From Victivallaceae bacterium (GTDB lineage Bacteria > Verrucomicrobiota > Lentisphaeria > Victivallales > Victivallaceae), in contig JAEDIJ010000013.1 in the NCBI GenBank assembly GCA_016292515.1, forward strand, positions 1 through 45,301: 45,301 nt of DNA, written 5' to 3'. The notes under the pieces were generated by a model. That model did not search any database. It had not been told where the DNA came from and saw only the letters and a program-made list of their open reading frames with translations. Every line of letters begins with the position of its first letter. Position 1 is the first letter of the stretch. Shown one piece after another: positions 23,616 through 32,041 of this stretch. The position numbers were made by a program, and so were the translations under genes.

Positions 23616-23644
23616 TTGATATTTATTCCTGCTTCGGTTATATT
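23616..23644 (+). promoter_or_regulatory. Promoter of the candidate small RNA
   Basis: TTGATA (23616-23621), exactly 17 bp, TATATT (23639-23644). It points to a structured stretch with no open frame, and the expected transcript start is at about 23651. Confidence 0.6.
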
Positions 23645-23650
23645 ACGAAT

Positions 23651-23737
23651 AACACCGTTTCGCAGGGTACCATGCCGGCGGCTTTCAGCCGCCAACCTCA
23701 TGGCTCGTTGCGGGATGGTGTCATTTTTTTGTTTTTA
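23651..23737 (+). ncRNA. Candidate small structured RNA with intrinsic terminator
   Basis: The predicted transcript folds into one long hairpin. A 13-bp closing stem (23652-23664 with 23709-23721) includes three G-U pairs that pair only if the plus strand is transcribed. Inside are CCAUG/CAUGG and a GC-rich top stem GGCGGCU/AGCCGCC with a UUC loop. A U-rich tract (23724-23737) follows directly. With the promoter upstream this makes a complete transcription unit of about 85 nt. No gene follows on the same strand, so it is not a leader. I do not recognise a known RNA family. It could also be only a promoter-proximal terminator. Confidence 0.5.
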
Positions 23738-23849
23738 CGACGTCCCTTTTGTGCGGATTTTTGACCGCGAATAAAAACGAAGCAATACGCCCTCTCATTT
23801 TGAGAGTCTCCGTACGGTCAATGCGTCATCTATTCGGATATAAAACCGA

Positions 23850-24716
23850 TCAGAAGCGGTCGGTCAGCGGGAAATAGCAATCGCGATTCCGCGAGAAAAA
23901 GTTGCGGTCGTCGAGATCGAGCACCATCGGACCGTGAAAAAAGATGTCGGCTTTTTCCAATTCGGCAAGTTCCCCGATCACGCCCCAGAATGGCGAATTT
24001 TCCGGCAGGACAAACACCGTTTCGCCATTTTCGCGCGGCAGGGAGAGAAGAAATTTTTCCGCATTCCGGGGATTCCCGCCGAGTTCGCAAACCAAGTTTC
24101 CGCCGCCTGCGGCATAATGCGCCCCGTCAAAGGCAAATTCAAATCGTCCAAAGTGATGCCGCCACGAAAAGAGAGATAAACTTTTTTCATCACCGCGAAA
24201 AACCTTGCCGGGGAAATCGAAGCCGTTTTCATAAAGAGAAATGATCTCTTTTCTTTGCGGCGCGCTCCACGCATCGCCTTTTTTCAGCGGTTGCGGCGTG
24301 CCCGGATCTTTCCAGACGGCGCGTTTCGGCATAAAAACAGGATAATTCCACCAGTTGTTTTTGGCGTAGACTTTTTCAAAGGAAGTAAAAAGCGGCAGTC
24401 CCGCAAGATTTTTCTTTTTGGCGGCGTCGATCGCCATCCGGCAGAGCGTTTCGGCAAGCCCCCGGTGGCGGAAATCGGGATCGGTGCAGACGTTGGCGAT
24501 CCCGCCGAGCGCGACGCGCCCCCCTGCCCCGTCGGAAATCGAAAACTCCACCATTCCGCAGTGCGCGGCGAAAACGCCGTTTTCCACCGCGGCAAACGAC
24601 GTCATTTCAAAAGGAAAAACATCCTCTCTGCCGTATTTCGCCCAGCAGGCAAAGCACTTGCCGAGCAACGGGAAAAGTTCACTTTGTCGCTCCTTCGGAA
24701 TTTGACAAAAGTCCAT
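23850..24716 (-). CDS. GNAT-family N-acetyltransferase (Eis-like)
   Basis: This 288-residue protein has an N-terminal GNAT domain with a central strand and acetyl-CoA loop, VALGGIANVCTDPDFRHRGLAETLCRMAI (the loop is RHRGLA near residue 83), followed by FTSFEKVYAKNNWWNYP. The rest (150-288) resembles the second half of Eis-like enhanced-survival acetyltransferases, with a beta-rich end. The substrate is unknown. It is the last gene of a four-gene minus-strand operon and lies 3 bp after the SDR gene, with AGAGG at the SDR stop as ribosome site. Confidence 0.78.
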   Translation of the reverse strand: MDFCQIPKERQSELFPLLGKCFACWAKYGREDVFPFEMTSFAAVENGVFAAHCGMVEFSISDGAGGRVALGGIANVCTDPDFRHRGLAETLCRMAIDAAKKKNLAGLPLFTSFEKVYAKNNWWNYPVFMPKRAVWKDPGTPQPLKKGDAWSAPQRKEIISLYENGFDFPGKVFRGDEKSLSLFSWRHHFGRFEFAFDGAHYAAGGGNLVCELGGNPRNAEKFLLSLPRENGETVFVLPENSPFWGVIGELAELEKADIFFHGPMVLDLDDRNFFSRNRDCYFPLTDRF

Positions 24717-24719
24717 ACG

Positions 24720-25466
24720 TCAACCTCTTATCAGCATTCTTCCCCCGTCGACGAGGTGGGAACTTCCCGTGATGAAAGATGCCTTGTCCGACGCGAGGTA
24801 GAGGACGAAATCGACCAGTTCGATCGGTTCGGCGGCGCGGCCGAGGAGCGTTTTCATCCCCGCCATATCGGGACGGGTCAGCACCGGGCCCGGGATCACG
24901 CAACAACAACGCACGTTGTGCGGCGCGCCGAGGATCGCCAGAGATTTGGTCAAGCCGTTCATCCCCGCTTTTTCCGCGCCGTAATCGACGGCGGAACCGC
25001 CGCCGCCCTCCTCGCCCGTCACCGAGCCGAAATTGATGATGACGCCGCGTTTGCGCTCCATCATTTTGCCGATGATCGCGCGACAGCAGTAGATCGCGCC
25101 GCGCAAGTTGACGTCGATGCCCCAGTCGATCACTTCGACGGGAAGTTTTTCAAAACTCGTCTGATCGTGACAGCAACGCCCCGACATGCCGCCCGCGACA
25201 TTGAGCAGAATATCGATCGCGCCGAATTTTTCGACCGCTTTGGCGGCGGCGGCTTCAACTTCGCCGTAATGGCGGATATCGACGACAAGCGGCAGGCAAT
25301 TCCCCCCTTTTGCCGTGATCGACGCGGCGGCTTTTTCCAAGCCCTCCCGATTGACGTCGATCAAAACGACGTTGGCGCCGCGCGCGGCAAATTCCTGCCC
25401 CGCGAGAAGCGCCATTCCCGACGCTCCGCCCGTGATGAAAGCGGTCTTTCCCGAAAACTCACCCAT
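24720..25466 (-). CDS. Short-chain dehydrogenase/reductase (SDR)
   Basis: A classical SDR of 248 residues: TGGASGMALLAGQEFA replaces the TGxxxGxG cofactor loop with a TGGxSGM variant near residue 13. VLIDVNR suggests NAD(H) preference because of the acidic residue after the second strand. NVAGG near 88, the catalytic serine in NFGSVTG (near 147) and Y-x(3)-K in DYGAEKAG follow. The C-terminus has PGPVLTRPD and a short GSSHLVDGGRM. The substrate is unknown; the neighbour is a dehydroquinase-like enzyme, so a cyclic polyol or sugar-derived ketone is conceivable. AAGGAG precedes the ATG. Confidence 0.87.
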   Translation of the reverse strand: MGEFSGKTAFITGGASGMALLAGQEFAARGANVVLIDVNREGLEKAAASITAKGGNCLPLVVDIRHYGEVEAAAAKAVEKFGAIDILLNVAGGMSGRCCHDQTSFEKLPVEVIDWGIDVNLRGAIYCCRAIIGKMMERKRGVIINFGSVTGEEGGGGSAVDYGAEKAGMNGLTKSLAILGAPHNVRCCCVIPGPVLTRPDMAGMKTLLGRAAEPIELVDFVLYLASDKASFITGSSHLVDGGRMLIRG

Positions 25467-25478
25467 TTTGACAACTCC

Positions 25479-26258
25479 TTAAAGCTGAATATCTTTCAGA
25501 TGCAAACCCAATCCATTCCGCACCGCGACGAAATCCTTGATCTTTGGCTGATCGTAGGGGGCGAAATCGTGATGCTCGTGGACGGCAAAGGTGATCGCGC
25601 CGCCGAGCGGCAACGACGTCATCCGCTGCAAACGGCTGAATTTGCCGCTGCAAAGGTAGACGAAAGGCGTGGCAAAATCGCGAAACAGCGACATCGACGT
25701 TTCCAGCGATTCCCGATACTGTTGATCGGTATCGGCGCGCGCGACAAGTTTCACGACGTCCGCGCCGCGCGCGGCGAAATCCGCCAGTTGAGCGCGCACC
25801 TGCGCCGTCGTCATATAGTGTTGCGGATGAGAGGAAATGATGACTTGACTTCCCATCGCGTGAAGTTCGCAGATCACTTTTTTCTGCTTTTCGACCGCCG
25901 CGGGATCGACCGCTTTTTCATCGGGCGCGGGGGCAAAAAGATCGCCGACGACGTCGATCATCCCCGCCCCCGCTTCGGCGGCGACCAAAAGGTATTCCAT
26001 CCGCTTTTCATCGCTCAAATGAAAGTGGTCGTTGCGGTAGTCGAGAAACATAAAAGGCAGATCGGCCGAGTCGATGATCGTCTTGAAGTTTTCTTTTGTC
26101 CGCAAGGCCTCCGGAAACATCAAAAGTTCGATCGCGACCGCATCGGCGCCGTCGCGCGCGGCGTTTTGCGCTTCCGCGACCGCCTCCTCCACGCTTCGCG
26201 GCGAAAAAAGTAGTGAAATCAACGTATGCGCGTTGTCAAGCGGAAAAAGTTTTTTCAT
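25479..26258 (-). CDS. Type I 3-dehydroquinate dehydratase-like enzyme
   Basis: The 259-residue TIM barrel can be aligned by eye with AroD type I. The histidine region VIISSHPQHY matches VMSNHDF, the Schiff-base lysine lies in DVVKLVARADT, SGKFSRLQR supplies the substrate arginine in the place of SRLAG, GGAITFAV follows, and QPKIKDF near the end carries the glutamine. Type I enzymes dehydrate 3-dehydroquinate through a lysine imine. The N-terminal strand IELLMFPE lacks the usual ExR-x-D signature, so the substrate may differ. The oxidoreductase neighbours suggest quinate/shikimate-like catabolism or another cyclic polyol, rather than aromatic biosynthesis. It overlaps the upstream gene by ATGA; GAGGA precedes the start. 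Confidence 0.72.
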   Translation of the reverse strand: MKKLFPLDNAHTLISLLFSPRSVEEAVAEAQNAARDGADAVAIELLMFPEALRTKENFKTIIDSADLPFMFLDYRNDHFHLSDEKRMEYLLVAAEAGAGMIDVVGDLFAPAPDEKAVDPAAVEKQKKVICELHAMGSQVIISSHPQHYMTTAQVRAQLADFAARGADVVKLVARADTDQQYRESLETSMSLFRDFATPFVYLCSGKFSRLQRMTSLPLGGAITFAVHEHHDFAPYDQPKIKDFVAVRNGLGLHLKDIQL

Positions 26259-27223
26259 TTTTCATCCTCAAAAGTCAGCACGACTTTGCCGATATTTTCA
26301 TTGCGCTCCAAAACGGCGTGCGCCGCCGCGACGTCGCCAATCGGAAAGGTCGCGTGGATATGCGAAATAAGTTTCCTCTCCGAAAAAAGCGGCCATAGAT
26401 CGCGTTTGAGCGATTGCAGGATATGAGTTTTTTCCTCCGGCGTGCGGCTGCGCAAAGTACTCCCGATCAAGCGGATACGCTTGCGCCAAACGGTTTCCAG
26501 ATCAAGGGAAGTTTCGCCGCCCGCGAGCGTCGCGATCATGATCCAGCGTCCGCCGAACGCCATTGTTTTCAGACACGCGCCCATCGCCTTGCCGCCGACG
26601 CAATCAAGCGCGACGGAGGGAGGATTTGCTTTCAAAACATCGAGAATATCTTCTTTATGGTAATCGACGGTGATATCGGCGCCGAAAGACTGTACGATCT
26701 TCGCTTTTTCCGCATTTCCGACCGTCGTAATCACTTTGGCTCCAAGCGTTTTTGCAAATTGGATCGCCGCGAGACCGACGCCGCTTGCCCCCGCCTGGAC
26801 GAAAAAGACTTCGCCGGGCTTGATGCCGTTTGCTTCGAGCATCAGATTGAGATAGACCGTCGACCATACTTCGGGGAGAGACGCGGCTTCCGTCATCGGG
26901 AGATTTTCCGGGATCGGCAAAACCATTCCCGCCGGAGAAACGACCTTTTCCGAATAGCCGCCGCCGCCCAAAAGAGCGCAGACCTTGTCGCCTTTTTTGA
27001 CTTCGGCATCGGCGGGGGCTTCCAACACAACGCCCGAAACCTCCAATCCGCACCACGGCGGCCATCCGGCGGGCGAAGCGTAATTGCCCGCTTTTTGCAT
27101 CAAGTCCGCGCGGTTGACCGCCGCCGCATACACCTTGATCAGCACTTCATCCGGCTTGCGCACCGGATCCGGCACTTGCGCCCACTTGAAATTCAACTTT
27201 TCATCGAGGATCATCGCGTACAT
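26255..27223 (-). CDS. Zinc-independent NAD(P)H:quinone oxidoreductase-like protein (MDR family)
   Basis: The 322-residue medium-chain reductase has the quinone oxidoreductase pattern: VYAAAVNRADLMQKAGNY, GLEVSGVVLEAP, AASLPEVWSTVYLNL, the cofactor motif VQAGASGVGLAAIQFAKTLGA and LDCVGGKAMG. It lacks zinc-ligand cysteines and is close to the PIG3/QorB group (family level). ATG 27223 has AAGGAG 9 nt upstream; the open frame continues upstream but overlaps the -10. It is the first gene of the operon and is transcribed divergently from the LacI-type regulator, with a candidate operator on its -35. Confidence 0.85.
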   Translation of the reverse strand: MYAMILDEKLNFKWAQVPDPVRKPDEVLIKVYAAAVNRADLMQKAGNYASPAGWPPWCGLEVSGVVLEAPADAEVKKGDKVCALLGGGGYSEKVVSPAGMVLPIPENLPMTEAASLPEVWSTVYLNLMLEANGIKPGEVFFVQAGASGVGLAAIQFAKTLGAKVITTVGNAEKAKIVQSFGADITVDYHKEDILDVLKANPPSVALDCVGGKAMGACLKTMAFGGRWIMIATLAGGETSLDLETVWRKRIRLIGSTLRSRTPEEKTHILQSLKRDLWPLFSERKLISHIHATFPIGDVAAAHAVLERNENIGKVVLTFEDEK

Positions 27224-27254
27224 CGGAAAAATCTCCTTTTTTGTCCATACTTTT

Positions 27255-27282
27255 AACATACCTCACGATCAACGTTTTTCAA
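27255..27282 (-). promoter_or_regulatory. Promoter of the oxidoreductase-dehydroquinase-SDR-GNAT operon
   Basis: On the minus strand TTGAAA (27282-27277), 16 bp, TATGTT (27260-27255), 31 bp before the start codon. Confidence 0.6.
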
Positions 27283-27292
27283 CGGAAAAACG
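27273..27292. promoter_or_regulatory. Candidate LacI-family operator
   Basis: CGTTTTTCAACGGAAAAACG is an inverted repeat with perfect 8-bp arms around AACG and a central CG-containing core as in LacI-family sites. It covers the -35 of the oxidoreductase operon and lies 94 bp before the divergent lacI-type gene. Confidence 0.5.
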
Positions 27293-27326
27293 GCGATTTA
27301 CAGGAAAAAATCGAGAAATCAGACAC

Positions 27327-27354
27327 TTGTTTTCTTAAAAAAGCGAAGTATATT
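27327..27354 (+). promoter_or_regulatory. Promoter of the LacI-type regulator gene
   Basis: TTGTTT (27327-27332), 16 bp, TATATT (27349-27354), 32 bp before the ATG. It has the same form as the promoter at 3750-3777. Confidence 0.55.
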
Positions 27355-27385
27355 GAAATAAAAGCAAAATAAAGGAATTTTTTTC

Positions 27386-28351
27386 ATGAACATTCAGGAA
27401 ATCGCCCATCTTGCCCACGTTTCGCCCGCCACCGTGTCGCGGGTTTTCAGTCATCACCCCGTCAAGGAAGAAATACGCCGCCGCGTACTGGAAATCGCAA
27501 GAGAAAATCATTATCACCCCCGTTTTTCGACCCGCCAGCGCAATGTCGTCATCATTACGCCCTACGATGCCGTGTTTCCGGTGCAAAGCTGTATCGATAT
27601 GCTGATGATGGCACTGGCGCAAGTTCTGCCGAAGCGGGAATTCCGCTTGGAGATACTGCCGATCAACAATCTTTCGCGTTTGGAAAGCATTCAGTTTTGC
27701 GGCGCCGTTACCTTGGGAGTGGAACCATCGGAAATTGCCGATTGGAGCCGTCGTTTTTCCGTACCGCTGATCGTCGTCGACCGTCATCCAATCCAGCAAA
27801 AACGCGGCGACAACGTCTTTTTCGTCTTTTCCGACGAGGAGCAGGCGATGGAACTCGCCGTCGATCAGCTTTACCGCGGGAACTGCCGGAAAATCGGTTG
27901 TATCGTGCACGGTACGCCCGAACGCGGCAATGCCGCCATCCGTTATGCCGCGATCGAAAAAGCGTTGAAACGCCGCGCTCTGCCGGTCGACCGGATGATC
28001 TATTACGCGGGGGATTCTTCCGACAAGTATGTGGAGTTGACCGGCAAATTATTGCAAGCGGGCGCGGACGCGCTTTTCTGCCCCGGCGGAAATGCCGGAT
28101 TGATGGCACTTTACAGTTTTGCGCTTTTCAACAAAAAAACGCCGGACGACATCGCGCTGATCGCGTCGGAACAGACGGCTTTTTCCAGTTTCACCGTACC
28201 GCCGCTGACGACGATCTCGCCCGATTACCGGCAGATCGCCGAAAGCGTCGCCGATCTGCTCGACGCCTGGCTCGACCGCCGGGACGTGCCGCGCACCACC
28301 AAACTGCCTTATCATTTGATCGTGCGCGAAAGCACCCCCGTCGCCCGCTGA
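27386..28351 (+). CDS. LacI-family transcriptional regulator
   Basis: This 321-residue protein starts with the LacI helix-turn-helix and hinge helix: NIQEIAHLAHVSPATVSRVF, HHPVKEEIRRRVLEIARENHYHP. The periplasmic-binding-protein-like sensor follows (VVIITPYDAVFPVQ, CGAVTLGV, VPLIVVDRHP, RKIGCIVHGTPERGNAAIRYAAIEKAL, GADALFCPGGNAGLMAL). The sensor usually binds a sugar or sugar phosphate. The adjacent targets are the divergent oxidoreductase operon (operator candidate at its -35) and possibly the convergent symporter. AAAGGA precedes the ATG. The family is sure, the ligand is unknown. Confidence 0.92.
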   Translation: MNIQEIAHLAHVSPATVSRVFSHHPVKEEIRRRVLEIARENHYHPRFSTRQRNVVIITPYDAVFPVQSCIDMLMMALAQVLPKREFRLEILPINNLSRLESIQFCGAVTLGVEPSEIADWSRRFSVPLIVVDRHPIQQKRGDNVFFVFSDEEQAMELAVDQLYRGNCRKIGCIVHGTPERGNAAIRYAAIEKALKRRALPVDRMIYYAGDSSDKYVELTGKLLQAGADALFCPGGNAGLMALYSFALFNKKTPDDIALIASEQTAFSSFTVPPLTTISPDYRQIAESVADLLDAWLDRRDVPRTTKLPYHLIVRESTPVAR

Positions 28352-28361
28352 ACTTTTGCCG

Positions 28362-30185
28362 CTACGCCTGCTTGCGGCGCGGGACGACGATGCCGAAATA
28401 CCACATCAGACTTCCCGTGATGATCGTGCCGAACAAAGCGATCACGGCATTTGTGTAATGACCGTAAATGACTTCCCCTGTACCGTAGAGCGCGCCGTAG
28501 ACGGCAAGACAGCCGAAAACGGCGGCGACGATTCCGGGAAGCACGGCTTCGCGCGGAGCGTCGATATTGGACAAATCAACGCCCTCTTTTGCCGCTTCGC
28601 GGCGGACGGCGTTCCACCCGAAACCGGAGGGATTGATGCGGCGGCAGAAATCAAAGAGTTTCTCCCGCGACGTGCGGGGGCCGAAATAGCAGGCGATGAG
28701 CCAGCAGATCGTTGTCAAAATGATCGAATAGACCATTTTTTCGCTGTCGGAGAGGACGATCGACGGGAAAAGGTTGCTGTGCACGACATTGAGATAGAGC
28801 GCAAAAATGAAAGATGCGATCATCGCGGTCAATTCGGCGGCGGCGTTGATGCGCCACCAGAACCAGCGCAGCAAAAAGAGCAATCCCGTCCCCGCGCCGA
28901 TGGAGAGCAGCAGATTGAAACTGCCCAATGCGCTTTCCAGAAAGAGCGCGAGGATCCCGGCGCAGATCATCAGCAGTACCGTAAAGCCGCGGCCGACCCA
29001 TACCGCTTCCTTTTCCGATGCGTCGCGGTGGATGAAGCGGTCGTAGAAGTCATTGACGAGGTAACTGGATCCCCAGTTGAGCATCGTCGAGATCGTCGAA
29101 ACGTAGGCGGCAAAAAGCGAAGCGACCATTACGCCCATCCAGCCGACGGGGAGATCGCGCAACATCAAAGAATAGGCGACGTCGTTCTGGATCTGCGCGT
29201 CGGGCAGCACGCCGCGAACGGCGGCAACGAGCGAGGCGCGGTCGGGGTAGACGATCATCGAAGCGAGCGCGACGAGCAACCACGGCCACGGACGCAATGC
29301 GTAATGGGTGATGTTGAAAAAGAGCGTCGCACCGACGGCATTCTTTTCATCTTTCGCCGCCAGCATCCGCTGGACGATGAAGCCGCCGCCGCCGGGTTCC
29401 GCGCCCGGATACCAGATGCTCCACCAGATGACGGTCAACGGGATGATGAAAAGCGCGCACCAGTCGCTCCACGTGCCGAAGCCCATCACCTGCGATTTGC
29501 GGAGCATTTCCGCGTTGGCGGAAAATTTTCCGATCAAGCCGGAAAGTCCTCCGACTTCCGGACGGCTGACGGCGAAATACGCCGCCGCGACCGCACCCGC
29601 CATCGAGAGGATGAAAAGGAGGAAATCGCTCATCAAAACGCCGCGCAACCCTGCCGCCGATGAGAAAAAGGCGGTGACGACCATCGCGCCGACGACGCTT
29701 TGGATCGGCGTGAGATTGAGCATCGTGCCGCCGATCTTGATCGCGGCAAGCGTAACGCTCGCCATCACGATGACGTTGAAAAACAATCCGAGGTAGACCG
29801 CGCGGAAACCGCGCAGAAAGGCGGCGAGTTTCCCGCTGTAACGCAATTCATAGAATTCGAGATCGGTGATCGTGCGGCTGCGCCGCCAGAGTTTGGCGTA
29901 GAGAAACGCCGTCAGCATCCCGCTCGGCAGCATCGCCCACCATTGCCAGTTGCCGCAGACGCCGAATTCGCGCACGAAATTGGTGACGAGATTCGGCACG
30001 TCGGTGGAAAAAGTCGTCGCGACCATCGAGAAGCCGAGCAACCACCACGGCATCGCTCTCCCCCCGACGAAAAAGTCGGCTTTGCTTTTTCCCGCGTTTT
30101 TCGCTCCGGAAAGTCCGATCAGAAGCGTCAGCAGAAAAACCGCGCCGACGATCCCCCAGTCGATCCAACTCAAATGCATTGTCAT
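28362..30185 (-). CDS. Sodium:solute symporter (SSS family)
   Basis: The 607-residue inner-membrane transporter has about 14 hydrophobic segments. SSS features include the start FFVGGRAMPWWLLGFSMVATTFS with the Na+-site serine/threonine region, ITDLEFYELRYSGKLAAFLRGFRA, and the long central region with AAYVSTISTMLNWGSSYLVNDFYDRFI, the usual SSS signature. It probably imports a sugar or sugar-like product by Na+ symport. It is the last gene of the long minus-strand carbohydrate cluster, 26 bp after the GH36 gene, which makes a glycoside the likely cargo. GGAGAGG precedes ATG 30185. The stop is 10 bp from the convergent LacI stop. Confidence 0.9.
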   Translation of the reverse strand: MTMHLSWIDWGIVGAVFLLTLLIGLSGAKNAGKSKADFFVGGRAMPWWLLGFSMVATTFSTDVPNLVTNFVREFGVCGNWQWWAMLPSGMLTAFLYAKLWRRSRTITDLEFYELRYSGKLAAFLRGFRAVYLGLFFNVIVMASVTLAAIKIGGTMLNLTPIQSVVGAMVVTAFFSSAAGLRGVLMSDFLLFILSMAGAVAAAYFAVSRPEVGGLSGLIGKFSANAEMLRKSQVMGFGTWSDWCALFIIPLTVIWWSIWYPGAEPGGGGFIVQRMLAAKDEKNAVGATLFFNITHYALRPWPWLLVALASMIVYPDRASLVAAVRGVLPDAQIQNDVAYSLMLRDLPVGWMGVMVASLFAAYVSTISTMLNWGSSYLVNDFYDRFIHRDASEKEAVWVGRGFTVLLMICAGILALFLESALGSFNLLLSIGAGTGLLFLLRWFWWRINAAAELTAMIASFIFALYLNVVHSNLFPSIVLSDSEKMVYSIILTTICWLIACYFGPRTSREKLFDFCRRINPSGFGWNAVRREAAKEGVDLSNIDAPREAVLPGIVAAVFGCLAVYGALYGTGEVIYGHYTNAVIALFGTIITGSLMWYFGIVVPRRKQA

Positions 30186-30211
30186 CGTAACCTCTCCTTA
30201 TTTTGAAAACT

Positions 30212-31984
30212 TTAAAGTTCGATTTCCGCCATTCCCGCAAGCGGGATCGCAAGAGTTTGCCAGTTGCCGTCAAGCGCAAGACGCCGCGTTTCGTTGCCGC
30301 AGACGTCGAGAAAGCGTATCTGCGCCTTGCCCGGCAGTTTCACCAGTACCGTTTCTTCGCAGGAAGCGTTGACGACGTAGGCTTTTTTTGCCGACGCCGG
30401 CACTTCGACCGATTGATTTCCGGCGTAGACCGCCGCCAGAAATTCCGATTGACTTGCCGCCGTGACCAGCGGGTACTGCAATTCGGGGTGATAGGGACGC
30501 AACGCGCCATCCAAAAGCAAATCGCGGTGCTGACGCCAGAAATCAAGATAGTGTTGAAGCATCATCCGGTGATCGACTTTCAGATCTTCGATCCGCACTG
30601 ATATCTGCGGCACGCAAAAGAGGACGTTGAGCAGTTGCAACGCGGCGTTTTCCACCGTATCCTGATAGTGCCACTCCAACATATCCGAGTGGATCGCCGT
30701 TTTGCCGGAAACAAGGCGCAACTCCAACGTGCGACGGCGGTTGGAAAGAAAATCATTGGGGCAGTCCCCCGCGCGGAGCATATTGCCGTAATGGCGGATG
30801 GCGGGGCCGATGTAACTTTGCCGGAATTCGATCAGGATATCCGGCTTGATCGCGTGCAGAGCCTCCACGATGCCGGTCATCAGACGATCGACAGCGTCCG
30901 GCAGCGACGGGATGTCGCGTCCGGCGTAGTTTTCCGCAACGGCGGGATCGGACCCGTCAAAGCGGAAATTGTCGATGAAATCAAGTTTCAAGCCGTCGAG
31001 ATCCCAATCGCGCACCGCCGCGGCAAAGGTTTCGGTCAAAAACTGCCGCACCTCCGGGAAACGCGGGTCGAGGATCGCGGCGTGAAGTTTCCCCTCGCCG
31101 TGATCGACGAGATATTTCCCCTTGAAACGGGCGTAATTCGCGCTGTATTTGCCGATAAAGGGAACGCTGAACCAGACCATATATTTCAAACCGAGCGCGT
31201 GGACTTTTTTCACGTGTTCGCGCATATCGGGGAAACGCTTTTTCGCCACTTGCCAGTCGCCGCAATAGGCGTAGCCGCGGTGATTGTCCTCGGTCTGCCA
31301 GCCGTCGTCGAGGATCGCGGTTTTCATCCCCATCTGCGCGGCGAAACGATATTCCTTTTCCAAAACGTCGGCAAAGACATTCTGATGATAGCTATACCAG
31401 GTGGAGTAAAGAATTTCGCGCGCCGCGGGAGGCACGTCAAGAGGCGCGCAGCCGGGCAGTTGCTCAAACCAGAATGTCGCCGCCGCGAGCGTTTCCGCGT
31501 AAAACAAATGGCGCGCGTCAAAGCGCAACGCAAAATCATACTCTTTTCTCGGCGCGTCGGGCGCGATGAAAAATTCCACTTTGCAGTGGACGCAATTATC
31601 CTCCTCGCGCAGACCGCCGCGGAAACGCAATGACTTTTTCGTCTCGGAAACGGCAAAGAGAAAGCGGTTTTCGCCGTTGGTCACACCGAAATACATCAGC
31701 GGCATATTGAGCGCGAGGCTCGATTCCGACGCCGCCGCCCATTCCGGCGGCAGATAGACGTCGAAAAACGTATTGGGCGTCCAGCGGTAATGAATGTCGG
31801 TGTCGCGCAACGTCCAACGCAAGGTAAACGTTTGAGGCTCGATCGGTCGCTCCGCCGTCATCTTGAAGCGGAAAATCTCGACTTCCGGCGTTTCGCCGCA
31901 CTCGCGCTCAACTTGAAAATCCCAAAGGGAACCGGATTTTTTTTCCAGTACAAAATCCCGGACGATGCCGCTTGCGATATCCAT
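30212..31984 (-). CDS. Alpha-galactosidase-like glycoside hydrolase (GH36/clan D)
   Basis: The 590-residue enzyme has no signal peptide and should be cytoplasmic. An N-terminal beta-sandwich (about 1-190) precedes a TIM barrel with clan-D motifs: AILDDGWQ (225-230), the nucleophile D335 in GLKLDFIDNF, and the acid/base candidate D407 in RAGDCPND. A C-terminal beta domain ends in LAIPLAGMAEIEL. GH36 enzymes retain configuration and release alpha-galactose or alpha-GalNAc; the precise sugar is not deducible. The frame is open to 32017, but that ATG lies in the -10 of a strong promoter, so ATG 31984 is chosen; its ribosome site is weak. It sits with the symporter gene, which could feed it substrate. 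Confidence 0.83.
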   Translation of the reverse strand: MDIASGIVRDFVLEKKSGSLWDFQVERECGETPEVEIFRFKMTAERPIEPQTFTLRWTLRDTDIHYRWTPNTFFDVYLPPEWAAASESSLALNMPLMYFGVTNGENRFLFAVSETKKSLRFRGGLREEDNCVHCKVEFFIAPDAPRKEYDFALRFDARHLFYAETLAAATFWFEQLPGCAPLDVPPAAREILYSTWYSYHQNVFADVLEKEYRFAAQMGMKTAILDDGWQTEDNHRGYAYCGDWQVAKKRFPDMREHVKKVHALGLKYMVWFSVPFIGKYSANYARFKGKYLVDHGEGKLHAAILDPRFPEVRQFLTETFAAAVRDWDLDGLKLDFIDNFRFDGSDPAVAENYAGRDIPSLPDAVDRLMTGIVEALHAIKPDILIEFRQSYIGPAIRHYGNMLRAGDCPNDFLSNRRRTLELRLVSGKTAIHSDMLEWHYQDTVENAALQLLNVLFCVPQISVRIEDLKVDHRMMLQHYLDFWRQHRDLLLDGALRPYHPELQYPLVTAASQSEFLAAVYAGNQSVEVPASAKKAYVVNASCEETVLVKLPGKAQIRFLDVCGNETRRLALDGNWQTLAIPLAGMAEIEL

Positions 31985-32012
31985 AAAAAAAACTCTGTCT
32001 GTTGATTTATAA

Positions 32013-32041
32013 AACATAGCCTGAAATCACTTTTTTTTCAA
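32013..32041 (-). promoter_or_regulatory. Internal promoter before the GH36 gene
   Basis: On the minus strand TTGAAA (32041-32036), 17 bp, TATGTT (32018-32013). The -35 lies inside the last codons of the upstream hydrolase gene. It would give the GH36-symporter pair its own expression. Confidence 0.65.

Noticed and set aside
23740..23849. Terminator for the GNAT gene
   Set aside because: A short CTCTC/GAGAG hairpin exists, but the T-run on the minus strand is about 14 nt away, so it is too weak to call.
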